This document shows, piece by piece, positions 61,206 through 64,000 of a stretch of DNA of 64,000 nucleotides. This DNA is from an uncultured Anaerolineae bacterium (GTDB lineage: Bacteria; Chloroflexota; Anaerolineae; Anaerolineales; Villigracilaceae), in contig CAIQVH010000016.1 in the NCBI GenBank assembly GCA_903875215.1, forward strand, positions 124,001 to 188,000, read 5' to 3'. A program made the position numbers and the translations under genes. Positions within the stretch are counted from its first letter, which is position 1; each line of letters begins with the position of its first letter. The notes under the pieces were generated by a model that saw only the letters and a list, made by a program, of their open reading frames with translations, ran no database searches and was not told where the DNA came from.

Positions 61206-61235
61206 GCAGGGGCGTCCCCGCCGGGACGCCCCTGC
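61206..61235 (+). other. Strong hairpin directly upstream of ruvC
   Basis: Perfect 13-bp stem GCAGGGGCGTCCC (61206-61218) with 61223-61235, ending eight bases before the ruvC ATG. There is no U-run, and the only purine-rich ribosome-binding-like sequence (CAGGGGC) is inside the stem. Confidence 0.75.
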
Positions 61236-61243
61236 TGATTCTT

Positions 61244-61723
61244 ATGACTCTGGCGCTCGGTATCGACCCCGGCACTGCCACCACCGGCTACGGCCTCGTC
61301 CGCAGCCATCCCGATGGTTCTCTCGAAGCGGTCTCCTTTGGCGTTATCACCACGCCCAAGGAGATGCCTGCCCCCGAACGGCTGGACTTGCTCTACCAGG
61401 CACTCAACAAAATCCTGGACCAATATTCCCCCGAAACCTGCGCGGTGGAAAAGTTGTTCTTCCAGAAAAATGTTTCCACCGCCATTGCCGTTGGCCAGGC
61501 CCGCGGAGTCCTGTTGCTGGCCCTGGCCCAGAAAGGTCTGGACGTGGCCGAATACACTCCCAACGAGGTCAAGCAGGCCGTTGCCGGGTATGGCTCTGCC
61601 GAAAAGCGCCAGGTGCAGGAAATGGTGCGGATTCTGCTGGTGCTTCCCGAAATTCCCCGGCCGGATGACGCTGCTGACGCGCTTGCAATCGCCATCTGTC
61701 ACCTGAACACCCACCGCTATTAG
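61244..61723 (+). CDS. ruvC: Holliday junction resolvase RuvC
   Basis: A 159-aa RNase-H-fold endonuclease. Catalytic acidic motifs: GIDPGTATTGYG at the N-terminus, CAVEKLFFQKN near residue 67 and RPDDAADALAIAICH at the C-terminus. The NEVKQAVAGYGSAEKRQVQEMV segment is typical. No free ribosome binding site is visible; the start is eight bases after a strong hairpin. Confidence 0.95.
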   Translation: MTLALGIDPGTATTGYGLVRSHPDGSLEAVSFGVITTPKEMPAPERLDLLYQALNKILDQYSPETCAVEKLFFQKNVSTAIAVGQARGVLLLALAQKGLDVAEYTPNEVKQAVAGYGSAEKRQVQEMVRILLVLPEIPRPDDAADALAIAICHLNTHRY

Positions 61724-61737
61724 CGTTCCGAGCACCC

Positions 61738-62064
61738 ATGAAACCCAATAATCTTGCCCTTTATTTTGCAACTGCGGTCGCTTTTGCGGCTATCGGTTCG
61801 CTTGTGGCGCTCTTCTTTCAGCCGCCGAATCAAGTTCCAGCCTGGCAGCCACTCTTTGGTTACGTGTTCCCGGCGTTGGTGCTGGCCTTTTTCCTAGTCG
61901 CGCGGCCTGCCCTGGGCGTGGCGCGCTTCAGGCAATTCCTATGGAGCGCAGGCCTCCTTTCTTCCCTTCTGATTCTGATCGGCTACCTGCCAGCCGTCAC
62001 CGGCGGAGCCTTGCTGCTCAGCCTGGCCATCCTGTATAACACCCGGGGCCAGCCTGCCGCCTGA
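61738..62064 (+). CDS. Small membrane protein between ruvC and ruvA
   Basis: A 108-aa hydrophobic protein with about three or four spans (8-27, 38-56, 66-84, 86-102). No motif or family was recognised. It starts 14 bp after ruvC with no strong ribosome binding site, so it is probably translated from the same transcript. Its presence inside the ruv cluster is unusual. Confidence 0.65.
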   Translation: MKPNNLALYFATAVAFAAIGSLVALFFQPPNQVPAWQPLFGYVFPALVLAFFLVARPALGVARFRQFLWSAGLLSSLLILIGYLPAVTGGALLLSLAILYNTRGQPAA

Positions 62065-62089
62065 ATTGGCCTGCCTGGTCCCCTTTTTT

Positions 62090-62098
62090 TGATACAAT
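62090..62098 (+). promoter_or_regulatory. ruvA promoter, predicted leaderless start
   Basis: Extended -10 TGA TACAAT (62090-62098) ends six bases before the ruvA ATG (62105). Transcription would begin at the start codon, and no ribosome binding site is present. Confidence 0.5.
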
Positions 62099-62104
62099 CA
62101 AGCC

Positions 62105-62680
62105 ATGATCGCAACCTTGCGCGGCGAAATTACCCAGATCGAAGACGCAGCCCTGATCCTCGAAGTCGGCGGGGCGGGCTTGCGCGTGTTCGTGCCCAAA
62201 CCACTGCTCACCCGCTTTCAACCGGGCGAAGTCGTCTTGTTGCAGACTCACCTGATTGTGCGCGAAAATGACCTGTCTTTATATGGCTTTGAGACAGTCG
62301 CCGATCGCCAGCTTTTTCTGACCTTACTCGGCGTGGATGGAGTCGGCCCGAAGATGGCGCTGGCAGTTCTTTCCACGCTGACTCTGGATACCGTGCAACG
62401 GGCAGTCTTCAGCGAAGAGCCAGATTTGCTCAGCCGGGTTCCCGGCGTGGGGAAAAAGACCGCCCAGAAGATGCTGCTCTATCTCAAAGACCGGCTGAAA
62501 CCCGTCAGCGGACTCGAAAAAATCGTTACAATGTCTGATGCTGATTCGGAAGTGTTGGCGGCCTTGACTGCGCTCGGGTATTCCGTCATTGAGGCGCAAA
62601 CGGCGCTGCAATCCTTGCCAAAGGATGCCCCGGACAGTGTGGAAGAGAAGCTGCGACTGGCGCTGGGGTACTTCCAGTAG
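62105..62680 (+). CDS. ruvA: Holliday junction branch migration protein RuvA
   Basis: A 191-aa DNA-binding subunit. OB-fold MIATLRGEITQIEDAALILEVGGAG, domain II with two HhH motifs (LLGVDGVGPKMALAVLS and LLSRVPGVGKKTAQKMLLYL), and the C-terminal three-helix RuvB-contact domain (EVLAALTALGYSVIEAQTAL). ruvB is not in this window. Confidence 0.96.
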   Translation: MIATLRGEITQIEDAALILEVGGAGLRVFVPKPLLTRFQPGEVVLLQTHLIVRENDLSLYGFETVADRQLFLTLLGVDGVGPKMALAVLSTLTLDTVQRAVFSEEPDLLSRVPGVGKKTAQKMLLYLKDRLKPVSGLEKIVTMSDADSEVLAALTALGYSVIEAQTALQSLPKDAPDSVEEKLRLALGYFQ

Positions 62681-62715
62681 CCGGGTGGTTGGTTTAACGG
62701 CGGGCGGTTTTCAGT

Positions 62716-62740
62716 GCGGAAGCCGGGCTTCCGCTTTTTT
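62716..62740 (+). terminator. Intrinsic terminator of ruvA
   Basis: Eight-bp stem GCGGAAGC (62716-62723) with 62727-62734, followed by six T (62735-62740), 36 bp after the ruvA stop. Confidence 0.88.
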
Positions 62741-62790
62741 ATGTAGCGCTCTCCCGGTGCAGGCAAATTGTTTGGGTGTTTGGAGGCAAA

Positions 62791-63645
62791 ATGTCGAATA
62801 AAAAAATTGCTTTTGTAGGTTCCGGCGCAATGGGCGAGGCCATGATCTCTGGTCTGTTGCGCCAGGGGCTGGCGCAGCCACAGGATTTGATGACCGCGGA
62901 TGTACACGCCCGGCGGGTGGAAGAGCTGGCGGAGCGCTACGGTACCCAACCCTTCACTGATAATCGCCTGGCGACGGCCGGGGCGGATGTGGTGGTGCTT
63001 TCTGTCAAGCCGCAACGGCTGACGGAGGTTCTGCGCGGTTTGAAAGGGGCCATCTCGCCGCAGGCTTTGATTATTTCCATCGTGGCGGGGGCCCGGATTG
63101 CCAAGATCAGTCATGGCCTGGGGCATGAGGCCATTGTGCGCTCGATGCCCAATACGCCGGCGCAGATTGGCCAGGGAATTACGGTCTGGATGCCCTCGGC
63201 GGCTGTGAGTGCGGATCAGAAAGAGATTGCCCGCACGGTGATCGGGGCGCTCGGGGCGCAGGTGGAAGTGGACGATGAGAATTATCTCGATATGGCGACG
63301 GCGCTTTCGGGCACAGGCCCGGCTTATGTCTTTTTGTTTATGGAAGCGATGATTGATGCCGGGGTGCACATGGGCTTTTCACGCCAGGTTTCCGAACAGC
63401 TGGTAGTGGAGACGTTAAAGGGGTCGGTGGCGTATCTCGAGGCCCGCAATCAAAAAGACCAGGTGCATGTGGCTGCACTGCGCAACCAGGTGACTTCTCC
63501 CGGCGGGACGACTGCCCAGGCGCTCTATTACCTCGAAAAAGCCGGCTTCCGCACGGCGATTTCGCGCGCCATTTGGGCAGCGTATGAACGCTCGCTGGAG
63601 CTTGGCAAGGAAAAAACCACCCATATTCCAGGCACTGACGATTAA
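62791..63645 (+). CDS. proC: Pyrroline-5-carboxylate reductase
   Basis: Last step of proline synthesis, NAD(P)H-dependent (284 aa). N-terminal cofactor loop FVGSGAMGEAMISG, middle SVKPQ and RSMPNTPAQIGQGIT, and the C-terminal signature ALSGTGPAYVFLFMEAMIDAGVHMG with HVAALRNQVTSPGGTTAQAL. GGAGG four bases upstream supports ATG 62791 rather than ATG 62776. Confidence 0.95.
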   Translation: MSNKKIAFVGSGAMGEAMISGLLRQGLAQPQDLMTADVHARRVEELAERYGTQPFTDNRLATAGADVVVLSVKPQRLTEVLRGLKGAISPQALIISIVAGARIAKISHGLGHEAIVRSMPNTPAQIGQGITVWMPSAAVSADQKEIARTVIGALGAQVEVDDENYLDMATALSGTGPAYVFLFMEAMIDAGVHMGFSRQVSEQLVVETLKGSVAYLEARNQKDQVHVAALRNQVTSPGGTTAQALYYLEKAGFRTAISRAIWAAYERSLELGKEKTTHIPGTDD

Positions 63646-63666
63646 AGTTGTGAGGCTGAGAGGCTT

Positions 63667-64000
63667 ATGCTCACCCGTTTGAAGAAATCAAATTTTCCCG
63701 AGTATGGGTTGCTTCTGCTGATCACCGGGTTGGTGTTCGGGCCGTTTTTATTTCGGTTAACGTACTTCCGTGATGACTGGTATTACATGCTGGATAGTCT
63801 TTTGGGCGGGCCGGGCATTTTTCATGCCATGTTTGCCTCCGATCGCCCCTGGCGCGGCTATTTTTTTGAACTGTATGCCTCCTTGTTTGGGCAGAATCCG
63901 GTTTATTATCAGCTGGGTGCGTATTTCTGGCGGGTGACGGGCGCCGGGGCTTTTTTATGGCTCTTTCGCCTGATGTGGCCCTCCCGCCGGCAGGAAGCCC
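63667..64000 (+). CDS. N-terminal part of a GT-C-like membrane glycosyltransferase (runs off window)
   Basis: The first 111 codons are visible. A membrane span (about 14-32, LLLLITGLVFGPFLFRL) is followed by TYFRDDWYYMLD, a DD motif in the first external loop, as in GT-C glycosyltransferases of the dolichyl-phosphate-mannose type, and then a second hydrophobic region. ATG 63667 has GAGAGG upstream. The assignment rests on this short stretch only. Confidence 0.5.
   Translation, partial: MLTRLKKSNFPEYGLLLLITGLVFGPFLFRLTYFRDDWYYMLDSLLGGPGIFHAMFASDRPWRGYFFELYASLFGQNPVYYQLGAYFWRVTGAGAFLWLFRLMWPSRRQEA

Noticed and set aside
60395-61771. Minus-strand ORF of 458 aa opposite yebC and ruvC
   Set aside because: Both plus-strand genes are certain; the antisense product has no family features.
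1-64000. Possible tRNA, rRNA, SRP RNA, RNase P or integrated phage genes
   Set aside because: No GGTTCGA-type T-loops in cloverleaf context, no conserved RNA cores and no integrase, transposase or phage structural proteins were seen by reading; a tRNAscan or Infernal run would settle short RNAs.

Overview
The window is high-GC DNA that reads as an ordinary bacterial chromosome, most likely from Chloroflexota, probably class Anaerolineae. This rests on the gene order and protein style: a division/cell-wall cluster next to obg, argS, rubrerythrin and rpsT; Thr/Pro-rich linkers of the TPTxTxTP type in secreted and membrane proteins; many lipoproteins; and no outer-membrane, phage, plasmid or CRISPR genes. 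The taxonomic call is inference. Almost every base is assigned to a gene. No tRNA or rRNA gene was found.

Layout. 1-9.9 kb (+): division and cell-wall cluster ftsW-murG-cvpA-like-murC-(59-aa ORF)-murB-ddl-ftsQ-ftsA-ftsZ, tightly overlapping, followed by an unrecognised membrane protein. 10.6-20.7 kb (-): obgE, a cyclic-2,3-diphosphoglycerate-synthetase-like gene with a long structured leader, argS, rubrerythrin, rpsT, a LysM membrane protein and uvrA. 20.9-24.0 kb (+): an MFS transporter, then ECF sigma factor, DegV protein and a small one-TM protein. 24.0-34.8 kb (-): ppk with a CHAD protein, a large FAD/Fe-S D-lactate-dehydrogenase-like protein, a two-component system with two small membrane proteins, and radA. 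35.2-45.9 kb (+): an SDR, two ABC exporter half-transporters flanking a lipoprotein, an RNase-H-like exonuclease, an EamA transporter, an amidase and a membrane rhodanese. 46-50 kb: a copper module (SCO1 and PCu(A)C opposite an HTH/NosL-like regulator) and a zinc-type module (Fur-family regulator, 61-aa CxxC protein, ZnuC/ZnuB-like ABC). 50-57.4 kb: two tandem M1-like lipoprotein peptidases and a 1369-aa subtilase. 57.6-64 kb (+): MFS transporter, MESH1-like hydrolase, second DegV protein, yebC, ruvC, ruvA, proC and the start of a GT-C-like membrane protein.

Main points for a second look. (1) Two unrelated essential genes, argS and uvrA, each carry an in-frame palindromic insert made of GTCRAAN heptads. 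Both inserts are read in the same frame and give the same peptide (VE[S/G]QKSN...D[L/I]xPSTF). A third gene (the D-lactate-dehydrogenase-like one) holds two other short-repeat segments. (2) The response-regulator/kinase operon and the adjacent DUF4405-type gene share a near-identical 24-bp site (23/24) at the same distance from the -10 box, with 11-bp direct-repeat structure. This looks like an autoregulated regulon with a His-rich membrane target. (3) A predicted heterodimeric ABC exporter has complementary degenerate NBD motifs, and between its subunits lies a lipoprotein with a Cys-His-Asp pattern. (4) Two metal-responsive modules have visible palindromic operators. The zinc-type module has no substrate-binding protein here and runs straight into two zinc-peptidase lipoproteins.
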